Assembly: GCF_030704535.1 (NCBI RefSeq)
Contig: NC_081822.1
Span: forward strand, 11,277,001-11,341,000
DNA: 64,000 nucleotides
Direction: 5' to 3'
Source of the DNA: Vitis vinifera
Taxonomy: Eukaryota > Streptophyta > Magnoliopsida > Vitales > Vitaceae
Below the pieces are notes generated by a model. It saw only the letters and a program-made list of their open reading frames with translations. It was not told the DNA's origin and searched no databases. Position numbers and translations under genes: made by a program. Shown piece after piece: positions 32,450 through 45,531 of the stretch (positions are counted from its first letter, which is position 1; each line of letters opens with the position of its first letter).

Positions 32450-33557
32450 ATGCTTAAATGCGAAAAACACCCAAGGGGGGTGAATTGGGTTTTTCAAAAA
32501 CTTTTTTAACACAACAAATTTAAGTGGTTCGACAATTTTTTACCTACGTCCACTCTCCTCAATCTTCTAACCGAGTGAGTGTTTCACTAACTTGAAGCTT
32601 CAACTAAGCTTCTAATTTTCTTACACTTGAATTTTGGTTCCAATGGACTCTTACACAATCTCTTCAAGATTCAAACCTCTTAAAGGCTTTAACACTTAGT
32701 TTTTACAAAAATGAATCCCTCAACCTAACTCAATGATAGTTCAAATACAAAACAAAGTTAGGATGACTCACAAGGGTGCACTAAAGGATATGCAAGTAAA
32801 GATTGAATGCACAAAGAAGGAAATGAAAGCTTTTAAGGCAAGAACAAGTGTTCTTTATGTCATAAATGAAGTGGAGCTCTCAATTTATAGGTTTCTAAGC
32901 TCAGGAGCCAAGAAAAGAAAAAGACAGCCTCAACTGGTCGAGCTGGGGGTTGATCGGTTTATTAGCCGTTGGAGTATTTAATGTTTTGGCAGGTTATTAT
33001 TGCCTCGACCGGACCTCAACCAGGAAATAGGGAACCTCAACCTGGAAAGGAAAGCTATTGAATGAGAGAGAGTGTTTTTGACACTTCTCGACCGGACAAG
33101 GGCAATCGGTCGACCGATTCCTCAACCGGTTGAGCCGGTTGCCTAGACCCTCAACTAGTTAAGCCTTTTAGCCTTGAAAACCTATTTTTTTTTCATTTTT
33201 TTTCTTTTCTAACATTTAAGCAAGGTCTTTAGGTAAATTAATATGTCAATTTTGAAACGTTTTACCTAAGGTACATTTGATAAAACTCGGGTTTTAATGA
33301 AATTGCAACTTTAAAGAACAAACCGAAATTTCCAAAGATGCATAAAAAGATATGTAAACCCTAAGTACACCCATGCATTCATCTTACATTTGTTTCCTAT
33401 GATTAAAAGTCTTCCGAAAGTCTCGATCTTGTATCCATTTGGTCTTTTAATGAATTTTCGAATTTATACCTGAAATTCTTTACCAATCAAACCAATTAGT
33501 CACTTAACCATGATTTGTTATCATCAAAACCTGATTAGGAGAACTTTTGGGCTAACA
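32450..33557 (-). repeat. 3' LTR of the fossil Copia element
   Basis: About 1.1 kb. The start, TGTTAGCCC on the minus strand at 33557, is well marked by the adjoining polypurine tract. The far end near 32450 is estimated from the last characteristic motif ('cacccccttgggtg'-like words). Confidence 0.65.
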
Positions 33558-33722
33558 ATCTCCCACTTTTTGATGATGACAGACCTTGGTTATCTAGGAG
33601 AAGAAAAATATCCCCCTCAAACCAATCATGGATCAATCAATCAAAATTTATGAATGTAAAACCAAGATAATCAAGACATGCGAATTTTCAATAGGAAACA
33701 ATGTAAATCATGAAAATAGCAT

Positions 33723-33726
<4 letters not shown>

Positions 33727-33756
<30 letters not shown>
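33727..33756. repeat. (TA)n microsatellite inside the Copia element
   Basis: About fifteen TA units, just internal to the 3' LTR. Confidence 0.9.
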
Positions 33757-33759
<3 letters not shown>

Positions 33760-33899
33760 AAGTCAAATACATAAACATATAAGCTAACCAAATAGATATG
33801 ACAATGATATGCATGTAGGTCTCCTAGATCCTAGATATCTCTCGCTCTTTGGCAACATAAAAAATAAATGAAGGGGGTCTCAATGAAATCAAGGCTGAG

Positions 33900-35660
33900 G
33901 AGGTGAAGGTGGAAACACAGAGCGGAGGTAAGCCATCATCTCCTCATGCTGACTCTCCTAACGACTCTCAATGCGTTCAATCCTCTACTGGAGATGATCA
34001 AATGCAGCTTGCTGCTGATCTATGCGATCCTCCATACGCTCAAATCTCTACTGCAGATACTCAAACTGAGAAGTGAAGTTAGTTTGATACTGATCCATGC
34101 AATCCTCCATAGAGTAGAATCAAGTTTCACTGACTACTGCAAGCTCCTCCATGCGAGTGCCAAGTGAGCTAATCTGAGTAGATAAATCCATCCAAGACGC
34201 ATGATCAGGAGTGTGAGGTGCCTAATGAGGTGCTGTCTCGGTGTGAGAAGGCTCGGTGAAGGATGGCTAAGAAGATGGTCCCACTGTGTAAGCCAGCTCA
34301 AACATTATCGACTTAGGGAATGTGGCCTCAATCTAAACACCCTCATACAGGAGTGGAGGAATGTCAAGCTCGGGCTCTTTCTACTCAAAGCCTCTCTGAG
34401 GGTCTAACCCACCCTCCATCTTTTGGATCTCGGTCTCATTCTCTACTCTGGGATGCACCTGCCCCTGTCCCCGACCAGTGCTGGTGGTCGCTCTACTCTT
34501 CTAATCCAAGAGCCATCGGGGGCCTTCTCAAATTTCATCCGCCCCAAGGACTGCTCATCATAAGTGTCATAAATACTAGAGGCCTCAAAATCTGTCTCCC
34601 TGCTCAAATCGACCCTGACATCCTTGAATTATCTGATGAGGAAGCGGCCATAGGGGAGTACGTGGGTTGAGCTCTCGCATCATGAAATCATGTGCATCAT
34701 CATCAGATATCCCACGTGAATCCGTTTCCCCGTCAGAATAGAGTCCACAAGGAATGCCTCAAGGTAGGAGACCTCATCTCGGTGCCCGCCTCGTGGCAGC
34801 AGGATGGAGCAGATCATGTGGTGAAGGACTCGACTGATCACGGTCAGACTATGTGCCGATGGTTTGCCTATCTCCTAGGCGTCTGCAAGTCCACACATCC
34901 TTTGAATAGCCTCTCTAGGCTCGAAACCCGCCACAGTGGGCCAAGCCTTGGACTCATACACCCTGAGTCCAATTGGAGCAATGTCGAAAATGCGGTAGAT
35001 GCTTTCCGGGTCCAGTTGGATCTCAACACCTTTAATGGTGGAAATAATAGGTCCACCAAATCCATATGTCACTCTTGAATAGAAAGCACACACTAAAGTG
35101 GGGAAAATTGACTCCGAAATCGTCACTATTGGCAGCCAACCCATCCGACTAAAGAGGCCCTCAAACCTGAAATGCTGCAGTTGAGAGAAATTGATACTTC
35201 TCCCTGAAACCACTTTCTTCTCAACGAACTTCTGCTTGAACCTTCGATAATCCTATACGGAATTGAAGAGAGTCGTGTTAAACCTCACCTTTCAACGAGC
35301 CTCATTCTAAGCAGGTTAAGACGGCTCAGTAGGGCGCTTGCCCTATGCCCTAGAGACAACCGTCTCTCTCATATGAGCCATCAGAAGAATCAAAATGAAG
35401 GAGACGAGGCTGGTAGAGAAAGATACAAGCATAATGAAGAGAAAACGAACCCAATCAAAAGCCCTAGGTGTGCGAAAATGGAAAAAAAGTGGACTGTGAA
35501 GCGTGAAAACACTCCAAAGCCGAAACCCTAGCCTCCAATCGTCCCAAAAATCCACTACAAGGCCTGCAATCGGTCTAAAAACTTGCTCAAACTAGTCTTT
35601 GGAAGCAGAAATGTGAAGAGCTCTTAAGAAATGGAGGAGAACAATGGAGAAAACGAAGAG
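33900..35660 (-). other. Extra ORF region downstream of pol in the Copia fossil
   Basis: A minus-strand coding-like region between RNase H and the 3' LTR. Recognisable parts are a globular stretch (FEGLFSRMGW, YGFGGPIIST) and a repeated coiled-coil part near the end with HEEMMAYLRSVFPP. It resembles the plant 'transposon protein' domain found in the env-like position of SIRE/Maximus elements. It is broken, like the rest of the element. Confidence 0.6.
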
Positions 35661-38600
35661 TGAGGGGCTTTTTAAATTCCTAGCCCCGATAAACCAGTCG
35701 ACCGGTCCTGATCTGGTTGACCGCTTGGTCAACGATCAATGCAATTTGACTTTTCTCCTTTTGTGCATTTTCTTGTCTCGTGATTCTCCCCTACCCTTTT
35801 CAGTTGAAATCCCTAATTTTTTATGCTCAATGCCAAGGGAATTTTGATTTTTGGTCAAAAATTGACCATTTATCTAAGTATATGTCTATATGATGCATAT
35901 GACGTGAAATTCATGCAATCAGAAGGTATATTCATCAAGAATTCATTAAGTAATCATTAGATCATAAAGAAATCACTCCTAGTTGTCTTCTAATATCAAC
36001 AAATTGTTCTTCACTTAGAGGTTTTGTAAATATATCGGCAAGTTGATCTTTTGTGCTTACAAATTGAAGTGTAATGTCACCCTTTTGTGCATGGTCTCTA
36101 AGAAAATGATATCTAATCTCTATATGCTTAGTCCTAGAGTGTTGCACGAGATTTTTTGAAATATTTATGGCACTAGTGTTATCACATTTAATAGGAATAT
36201 GCTCAAAAGACAAATTAAAATTACTAAGTGTTTGTTTCATCCAAAGAATTTGTGCACAACATAAACTGGCTACTATGTATTCGGCTTCTGCCATTGATAA
36301 AGCTACCGAATTTTGCTTCTTACTATGCCATGAAATAAATGAGTGTCCTAGGAAATGACAAGTGTCACTAATGTTTTTTCTTTCAACCTTACAATCGGCA
36401 AAATCGGCATTCGAAAATCTAATTAATTCAAAGTTATCACTCTTGGGATACCATAAGCCTATGTCCATTGTCCCTTTCAAGTATCTAAGAATTTGTTTTA
36501 CGACACTTAACTGAGATTCTTTATGACAAGATTGAAATCTAGCACACAAGCATACACTATACATGATGTCGGGTCTACTAGCGGTCAAATATAGCAAAGA
36601 ACCTATCATGCCTCTATACATAGTTGAGTAAATGGATTTACCTTTCTCATCCTTATCAAGCTTGATGGATGAACTCATTGGAGTCTTCATTGTTTTGGCT
36701 TCTTCCATGTTGAATCTTTTGAGAAGATCTCTTATATATTTTGCTTGATTGATGAAAGTTCCTTCTTTTAGTTGTTTGATTTAAAGTCCAAGGAAGAAGT
36801 TGAGTTCTCCCGTCATGCTCATTTCAAACTCACTATGCATGTACTTAGAAAATTCTTCACAAATAGAGGCATTAGTAGCTCCAAAAATAATATCATCAAT
36901 ATATATTTGCACTAAGAGCATGTCATTTTCTTTGGTCTTTATGAAAAGAGTTGTGTCAATTTTTCCCATTTTAAAACCCTTTTTCAAAAGAAATTTACTC
37001 AACCTTTCATACCATGCTCTAGGTGCTTGTTTCAAACCATAACGTGTCTTTTTAAGTTTAAAAACATGGTTAGGAAAGTTAAAACTTTGAAAATCGGGTG
37101 ATTGTTCAACATATACTTCTTCATTTATAAAGCCATTTAAGAAAACACTTTTCACATCCATTTGATATAAAATAAAGTCTTTAAAACATGCAAAAGCAAG
37201 TAGCATCCTAATGGCTTCCAATCTAGTTACGGGGGCAAAGGTTTCTTCATAATCTATCCCTTCTTCTTGATTAAAACCTTGGGCTACCAATCTTGCTTTA
37301 TTTCTAACAATTATGTCATTTTCATCCATTTTATTTCTAAAGACCCATCTAGTTCTAATAACACTTTGATTTGAAGGTTTTGACACTAATTCTCATACTT
37401 CATTTCTTTCAAATTGATTTAACTCTTCTTGCATAACAATCATCCAATTTTCATCAACTAGAGCGTCATTTATATTTTTAGGTTCAATTTGAGAGATAAA
37501 AGCAAGATTATTGCAAATATTTCTAAGAGATGATTTAGTTCTTACCCTATTAGATGGATTACTTATAATTTGATATTGTGGGTGGTTGATGACAAACTTT
37601 CAATCTTTAGGAAGGTCTTAGCTTGATTCACCTTTTTCTTGTTGAGGAGGAAGTAGTGCCAATGGTGATTCTTTTTTCTTGGGATCCTCTCCAATTTTTT
37701 CTTGTTGCCTTCTATCTTCAATTTGTAATTTTCCCATGGATGTCTCCAAACCTAAATCATCATCAAAACTCTTTCTTTCTTGAAGAGAATTGTTAGATTC
37801 ATAAAAAATAACATGGATGGACTCCTCTACAACCATGGTTCTTTTGTTAAAAACTCTAAAGGCTTTACTTGGAGTTGAGTAACCAAGAAAAATTACAACA
37901 TCCGATTTTGCATCAAATTTTCGAAGATTGTCTTTAGTGTTTAATATAAAACATTTGCACTCAAAAACTTTGAAATAACTAATGTTGAGTTTTTTGTTTT
38001 TCCAAAGCTCATAAGGAGTTTTCTTAAGAATGAACCTCAATAATATTCTATTTAAACATAACAAGAAGTGTTAATCACTTCGGCCCAAAAATATTTTGGT
38101 AAATTGTTTTCATTTAGCATGGTTCTAGCCATTTCTTGAAGAGTTCTATTTTTCCTTTCAACTACTCTATTTTGTTGAGGAGTTCTAGGAGCCGAAAAAT
38201 TATGGTTAATACCATGCTCATTGCAATATTCTTCAAAATCAATATTTTCAAATTCTCTCTTATGATCATTTCTTATACAAGTAATTGTAAAACCTTTTTT
38301 ATTTTGAGCCTTATTGCAAAACTTTGAAAACTCATAAAAGGCTTCATTCTTTTGACTTAAAAACAAAATCCATGTGTATTTAGAGAAGTCATCCACAATA
38401 ACATATGCATAAGATTTTCCTCCAAGGCTTGGTGTCCTAGAGGGACCAAATAAATCCATATGCAACAACTTAAGAGGCCTAGTTGTTGAAATGAAATTTT
38501 TGTTTTTGAAAGAGTTTTTGATTTGCTTTCTCATTTGACAAGCTTCACAAACTTTGTCTTTTTGAAAATTTATTTTGGGAAGACCTCTAACAAGTTCATC

Positions 38601-40375
38601 TTTGTTGAGTTGGGAAATGAGGTCCATGTTAGCATGTCTGAACCTCCTATGCCACAACCAACTTTGATCATGCGTGCTTGAAAAACATCTATCATGACCA
38701 TCATATTTTGAAATATTTATAGCATAAACATTATCACATCTATGGCCCATGAAGATGGTTTTATCATTTTGAATATCCTTGATGATGCAATGAGATGCTT
38801 CAAAAATCACTTTAAAGCCTTTGTCACAAAGTTGACTAATGCTTAAAAGGTTATGTTTTAAAGCATTCACTAATAAAACACTTTCAATAAGAGAGGATGT
38901 GTCATTACCAATGTTGCCTTGGCCAATGATTCTTCCTTTTGCATTGTCTCCAAATGTGACATATTCTCTCTTTCTCTTTGTAAGGAAAACAAACTTGGAT
39001 TCATCCCTGGTCATGTGTCTTGAGTATCAACTATCCAAGAACCACTTATCCTTCTTTAAACCCTACAAAATAAAATTCAAGTTGATTTAGGTACCCATAT
39101 CTTTTTGGGTCTTTGAAGATTAGTGACCTTGAATTTTTCAATTCAAACCTTTTTAGCTTTTGCATTTGAATTTTTTTGGGAACCATTTCTTAAGAGACAT
39201 GTACTACTAATGTGCCCCCCTCTTCCACAAAAGTTGCAAGTGGTAAAAGGACTTGCACTTAAGGATTCTTTTACAAAGTAGTTTTTAAAATATTTTTGAT
39301 TTTTTGAAGATTTGAATCCTAGCCCTTGTTTGTCAAAAACACATTTTTGGTTAGCTAAAATCATTTCAAAAGATTTTTGTCCACAAGAAAAAATTGAAAG
39401 AGAGGAAGTCAACTATTCATTTTTTTTTTTCAAAATCTCATTTTCATTTCTCAAAATCTCATTTTCTTTTTCAAGATGGGTTTTGGAAATTTTAACAATT
39501 GAAAATTTTTCTTTCACTTCTTCAAGTTCTTTTTCAAGTTCTTGAATTTTCTTTTTGAGAGAATTATTTTTCAAACTAAGTTTTTCAAAATCCTCATATA
39601 ATTCTTCAAAAACATCATGCATATCTTCATCACTAAAATTAGAGTTTACCTCATCAAGTTCATCTATTACCATGAAACATATATTTGCCACTTATTTCTC
39701 ATTTTCTTCTTCGGAGAATTCTTCACTTTCACTTCAAGTGGCCATCATTGTCTTCTTTTTATCTTCTCTTGGCTTCACTTTTGTAGAGCGGACAATCATA
39801 TTTAATGTGTCCTGGTTTTTTTGCATTTAAAACACACCAAATCTCTTTTCTCTTCCCATTTCTCCTTGTCACCATGAGATGAAGATTCCTTTTTAGAAAG
39901 GTCTCTTCTAGAAGTGAACTTTCTTCCTCTAAACCTTTCATCTCTCACGTATTTATTGAGTTTTCTTGTGATGAGGGCTTAATCATCATCTTCTTCACTT
40001 GGTTTTTCTTCTTCAACATCTTCTTTTTCCTTAGTTGTAGCCTTGAGAGCCATGCTCTTCTTCTTTTTGTCTTCACCCTCTTGTAGTTTCTTTGCCAAAT
40101 TGATCTCATATGTCATTAATGACCCTATGATCTCCTCCATAGGTAACTTGGTCAAGTCTTTTGCTTTTTGAATTGCGATGACCTTTGCATGCCACTTTGA
40201 TGGGAGTGACTTCAATATCTTCATCACTTTTTCAGATTCCTTGTAGGTCTTTCCCAAAACTTCAAGACCATTGACAATGTCAGTGAACCTAGCGATCATC
40301 TCAACAATAGTCTCATTTTCTTTCATTGAAAACAATTCATAGTTATGAACAAGTATATTTATTTTTGCTCATGGT

Positions 40376-41219
40376 TTTCCAAATATATCTTTGGAAAATG
40401 TGCAATCAAGTCCTTAGTGTGAGACTCCCACAAGAGTTGTACATGCAAAAACTATACATAAGTAACACTACTATATTATGATTAATGGTAAAACATTTTA
40501 ACTATAATTTACTTGGTCAATCATCTATGCATCCAATTAGTCTTAGTAGAATGTCAAAACATGTGAAAGGTTATTCACTCATGTAGAAAGTGGTATTCAC
40601 CTATATTCTAATGCATTTATCAATAATGCCTCATCAAACAATCCATGATCTATGCTTACAAGACCCTCAACTAATAAATCATCCCTCATATCATTATCTA
40701 AATATGAGCTAGTAGACCAACTAAATTAGGACGACCAACATGCAGCCTCTCCTGTGACTACAACTAAAAAGAAAAAAAATACAATATTAATGAGGTTAGA
40801 CAAATTTAAAATACAATCAAACTAGAAATTATTAGAACGAATACTCATTATGTAAAGAATAGTTGTTCTTGCAATAGTGTAACATGTCTAACAATCTTAA
40901 TGTCACTATCTAGACTCGCACAATGGTTGCTCATGTTTAGGTGTACATGTCTATCAGGTCTCCTTGGTATAAGGCACAAAGAGTATGGTAGCCAACAAAG
41001 ACTATATGGGTTATGTCCTATTGTCAGGGTTAACATGACGTAAGAGTTAGGATGGTCCTTATTATATTAATAGAAGCTTAAATGCAAACAATGTTAGTTC
41101 AAGAACACAAAAATACACACAGTTTCAATATGGTTCAACAAACCAAGCCTACAAGGTGGCTAACAAAGATTGTATGGATCATTGTCCCATTGTCAGGGTC
41201 AATGTGATGCGAAAGGCAA
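40376..41219. other. Repeat-derived DNA beside the Copia fossil
   Basis: No gene. Two imperfect units of roughly 130 bp, at about 40975-41105 and about 41150-41275, share 'cccattgtcagggt'-like, 'atggtccttatt' and 'aacaatgttagtt' words. This is a small tandem duplication at the edge of an LTR relic. Confidence 0.5.
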
Positions 41220-41610
41220 AATGGTCCTTATTGTGCTAGCGAAAGTTTTAATGTAAACAATGTTAGTTTAAAAACATAAAGATAAAACAATCCACACAAA
41301 GATAAAAAAATCTACACAAAAATATACAAGATTTTAACATAATTTGGTCAATCATGCCTACATATATGGATGAGAGAGACTTATTCCACTATATTATAGA
41401 GAATATTACAGAGGATAGAATCATATATAACTATTGGATTCCCAAAACATCTTATATTTTTTCACTCTTTGCATCCAGACCCTGAATCACGAGTCCCTCA
41501 CTCTAATAACCATCTCTCATTCTTCCTTACATCTTTATCCACCTCACATAATCTTTACAAACTCATCTTCATCTTATAACTTTTCTTAATCATAACCTAG
41601 AATATTTACA
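41220..41610 (-). mobile_element. LTR relic 1 (same family as 44285-44660)
   Basis: About 380 bp align with 44285-44660 in the same orientation, with many substitutions. Shared landmarks are 'aacaatgttag', 'aaagataaaacaat', 'tatagagaatatta' and 'tctttacaaa'. It is a fossil and strongly decayed. Confidence 0.6.
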
Positions 41611-42099
41611 CTGGTAGAGCTCAAAATTTCACCCCCAAAAAAATTATATATATTTCCCCCCCAAAAAAGTCATATATATAATTAAAGGTTTTCAAAAAAA
41701 AAAAAAATAAAGATTTTGTAATCCAAAAAAAATATATTTAATATTGAAATTTTAAATTTTAATTTAATTTTTGTCATGCATTGATTACTACTCAAAAATA
41801 GCATATTTTATATAATAATTCTCTTGAGTTTCACATCTTTTAAGTAGTAATTATGCCTAAAACACTCAATTAACATGTTGTTGCCCTTGCAAGAGTTACT
41901 AACAAATTTTATGAAGTTTTGGAATCATTTCAAGGTATGATTTTGATAAATTGGTGACAAAAAGAGATGAATCAAATTGAAGAAAACAAATAAAGTTGAT
42001 GATGATCCAAATGCATAATGAAAGAAGCAATGCAATCGGTTTGGATTGGGATTTGGAGCTGAATTGAAGGTGGTAGAGATGGATTAAAAATGAAGAAAT

Positions 42100-43262
42100 G
42101 GGAGAAATTGCAAAGAGGAGTTTAAAAAGCATGTTTTTCAATTTTGCATGACCATGCGAAATTTTCTCACAGTCATACGAAACGCTCCAGGAAGACAAAA
42201 ATAATGCTGATGGATCCTCCACTTCGCACCATTGTGCGAAATTACTGGGGCTCGTGCGAAAATGTATTTTCTCCAGATTCCTTGATGAAGAAGCCTCCGG
42301 AAGACCTCTTAGATGATGCCAACTGTCCACTTGACCTTGGCCTATAAATAGAAACTTGATTGACTCATTTAAAGACTTTTGATACATTTCCTAATTGTAG
42401 AACTTTCCAGATTTATTCTCTCTATGTAATTCTCTACTTTTCTTCATTTTCTCTCATTTTCTCGGTAGCCAAACATGTCTTATGAGATCAAATCTCCAAG
42501 CATGAGTGGCTAAATCTCGGTTTTCTTTGAGGATGGAGGATCTAGAGGCAATATCTATGGTGAATGAGAGAATTGAGCTTGAATTGCAAAGGTAATTTGA
42601 TCCAATTGATTGATTAATTGAAATTTGGGGATTTTTCTCTTCAAATTGTCTTGGATGATTACTACAATGCAAGCTAGGTAGATTCATCAAATTCTTAATG
42701 TTAGATTTGATGAGATTGAATAGTTGCATTGTGTGAATCATTGGAAGATAATTTAAGATGAATTGAATATATGATTTGAATTGATCTCTTGGATTACATT
42801 ACCTAATTTGAAGAGAAATTAGATATAGACCTAAAGCTAAATCAAAAATCGGTTTAGATGAAAATTTAGGTTTTCAATCTAACTTGATGAAAATTAGATT
42901 TCAACACCTATTCACCATGGAAATTGCCTTCTAGGAAATCCTAACTCCGAGAATCTCACCTATTATTAATTTTATTCTATTTTACACTTCATTTTCCTCT
43001 CAATTTGAAATCATTGTTATTTTGAAATTTTATCATGCATTTTCAAATCAATTTCACTTGATCACAATCATTTCTTATCATCTCATTCAAGCCTTAATTA
43101 CCAAGAATAATTCATCCTTGTGGACGATACCTAAAAACCACTATACTACAGTAGTTTGTACTAAAACCACTTTTTGATCGAGTACAAGCTACTATAGAAT
43201 AGTGAATTAGGTTATAAATTTTGTTTTGATCCAATAAACGACAAAATCCGAGCGATCATGCA
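42100..43262 (+). mobile_element. Gypsy-type LTR-like relic
   Basis: Starts in DNA with repeated 'atgcgaaat', 'tgtgcgaaat' and 'cgtgcgaaaatg' words. A promoter-like 'cctataaatag' lies at about 42340. The end region is 'ccttgtggacgatacc' followed by 'cgagcgatcatgca'. These words are, to my recollection, typical of abundant Ty3/Gypsy LTRs in grape. No gag or pol accompanies it, so it may be a solo LTR. Its ends are approximate and no target duplication was found. Confidence 0.45.
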
Positions 43263-43507
43263 TATACATATTGTTTATTTTTCATTCTTTCATCATATGT
43301 AAAATTTAAATTTTATTATAAATTTTTGGGTAATTTTGAATTTGACATTTTATTAAATGATTAATCCCGTTTGGTAACAAATTTTTAAAATACTTTTTTG
43401 TTCTTTAAAACAAAAAAAAAGGAAAATATACTTCGTAACAAAAAAAAAAAAGTTTCAAATAATATCTTTTAGTTGTTTTGGGTTGTTTTCACTTTTTTTT
43501 TAGAATT

Positions 43508-43555
43508 GTTTTAAAAAATAAGTATATATATATATATATACTTATTTTTTAAAAC
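43508..43555. repeat. Perfect 48-bp palindrome with a TA core
   Basis: The arms 'gttttaaaaaataag' and 'cttattttttaaaac' flank a (TA)n centre. Every base pairs across the dyad. Confidence 0.9.
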
Positions 43556-44284
43556 ATATTAAAAACATAAAATAAAAAATAAAAAAAACAAGTTGACATC
43601 ATTTTAGAATCTAAAACAAGACTTTAACTTGTTCAACAAAACATGGGAGAACAATTTTCAAAAACCATTTTTAAAAACATTTTTTTTTTAAAAAAGGCCT
43701 TACTTATTTATAGAAGAATTAAATTTATTAGGAAAATTATTAAATTCCTTGAAAATTTTTCTTTTGCTACAAGAGTTAATAAAATTATTGAAAATTTTAT
43801 AATCATATTTCTCACTAATTTTCTAGTCTTTTTAAAAATTCCTTTGAATTATTATTATTGTTATTATTATTATTATTATCATAAAATCTAAGTGTTTATA
43901 TATAATGCATATTTCAACTTTGCCCCTTCTAACCAAAATCTTTGGCTCTGCCTCTTAATATTTATATAGATATTTTTAATAACTTTTCTTATTACACGAA
44001 GAAATCTAATATTATAATAATATATCAATATAAAAAATATTCTACACAATGTTTTTTACAAAAATGAATCTATATTAATTAGGAATTTGAGACACTTTCC
44101 AACAATCTCTATCTTGGATCAAAATCCCATTAAGTCAATCTTCTATGTCTATATTTATTTTTTGTATCACATACCGATGAGAGAATAATCAATTCCATCT
44201 TCAACTAAAATTCATTTTCTTATCATTTTGTGTATTTCGTTCTTTTTGGTTTTTTCAGAGATCTTCAAGTCAAGCTACAATACC

Positions 44285-44660
44285 AATTTGTTGTGTCCAC
44301 GAAAACTTTAATAAAAACAATGTTAGCTTAAGAACACAAAGATAAAACAATTCATACAAAGATATATAAGGTTTTAATATAGTTTGATCAGTTATGTCTA
44401 CATTCACAGATGAAAGAAAATTATTTCACTATACCATAGAGAATATTATAAATGACAGAACTATATAGAACTATTGGGTTCTCAAAATATTTCATATTTC
44501 TTTACTCTTTATATCAACACGTTGAACCACAAGTACTCCCTTAGTCTGTCAAGTATCTTCCATTTTTCTCACATCTCTATCCACCTTATAGTCTTTACAA
44601 ACCTATTTTTATCTCATAACTTTTCCCTCATGACTTAGAACCCTAGGTTCGGATGGGATG
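44285..44660 (-). mobile_element. LTR relic 2 with adjoining primer-binding-site-like sequence
   Basis: Partner of 41220-41610. The sequence just before it, 'aataccaatttgttgtgt', resembles the reverse complement of an LTR end followed by an initiator-Met tRNA primer binding site (usually 'gataccaatttgttg'). This suggests a minus-strand LTR element. With its partner 3.1 kb away it could be the LTR pair of a decayed non-autonomous element, or two members of a small LTR family. Confidence 0.55.
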
Positions 44661-45531
44661 TGGCCGTTATCTTTGCCTTGAGAATTTGTGGCTCCCACAG
44701 CATAGACTAAAAATGCTCTTTTCATGAGTAATTTTGAGTTGTCTTAGAATAACTTTGATCAAGTCCAAAACTATCTCATGAATGAATTTAAGACCAATGA
44801 TAGTCTTTCTCAATTTCTTTTCATGGATATGATAAATTTATTCTTATTAATGTTTGAAAAAACTAAAAAATGCTTTTGAAATAACGGATTAATGTTTTGA
44901 AAAAATAAAAATTAAGGTGCCATTGACAACCATTTTTAAAAAAAATGGGTTATAGCAAATACGACATCAACCACCCTCCGCAACTCTCAACATTTTCCCA
45001 TGCTCCATCCTTTCGTCGTTAGTGCAGAACCTTCGCCCCACGTACGAGGCTAGCTTTGCCCTGAAGAATGATTATTTTTCAAAAAATCCTTCCCTCTTCC
45101 CTGTCCTGTAGTGTGTTACGGACCGGGTAGAGATTGACTCAATCAACCTAGAGGAATCCTTCATCATGTAAGCTGTATCCCATTGACAAAAATTGTCAGG
45201 GCGGCAGTTTGAATACTTCCTACACCCATTTCTCGTTTCTAAAGCAATTTCATCATCAGTACTATCTACACATTGCCTTATCGGGCAATATTTTGTCACG
45301 GATTCCTCTGCTTTCGGATAATAAAACCACATTATTCTCTGCCGCCTGCAACAAACACTTTACAGCGCATCATAATAGACAAAAGAAACTTCCATGAGCA
45401 TACTGGTCAAACGTTAAAACAAGACATAAAGAATAACCCTTTATATATAGGAATCCGATATAACATACTCTGAAAGAAGCCATCTCAGAGCTTCCTGCAT
45501 TGAGGACAACTCTCACCGAGACTCATTTTCC

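Larger units (their letters stand above)
32450..40375 (-). mobile_element. Fossil Copia LTR retrotransposon, SIRE/Maximus-like
   Basis: A minus-strand Ty1/Copia element. In element order it shows gag (UBN2 region near 40.0-40.4 kb, a zinc knuckle near 39.8 kb, a coiled-coil stretch near 39.5 kb), protease and integrase (about 37.6-39.1 kb, with the GAG-pre-integrase histidine motif), reverse transcriptase and RNase H (about 35.96-37.4 kb), an extra ORF region (about 33.9-35.7 kb), a polypurine tract and one LTR (about 32450-33557). The LTR begins TGTTAGCCC directly after the purine-rich 'aaaaagtgggagat'. The extra region after pol encodes what I recall as the 'putative plant transposon protein' domain, which occupies the env-like position in SIRE/Maximus elements. 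Only the 3' LTR is recognisable. The element is broken, with about eight or more breaks, and is likely old. No LTR-pair dating is possible. Confidence 0.88.
43263..45531. other. AT-rich intergenic DNA before the NPF pair
   Basis: Contains the palindrome, an (ATT)n tract near 43850-43880 and LTR relic 2. A 86-codon minus-strand frame at 45072-45332 is not recognised and is probably chance. The last 500 bases are the likely promoter of the first transporter gene. Confidence 0.45.

Noticed and set aside
39413-39691. Coiled-coil protein gene
   Set aside because: The Glu/Lys-rich coiled coil belongs to the gag part of the Copia fossil and is in order with the neighbouring retrotransposon domains.
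41899-42387. 162-codon minus-strand frame
   Set aside because: It overlaps the Gypsy-like LTR relic and reads as Ser- and Phe-rich low complexity. Long frames are common in LTR U3 regions.
45072-45332. 86-codon minus-strand frame upstream of NPF copy 1
   Set aside because: Cys-rich at first sight (CPIRQC, CRKYSNC) but with no signal peptide and no family match, and it lies in the presumed promoter.
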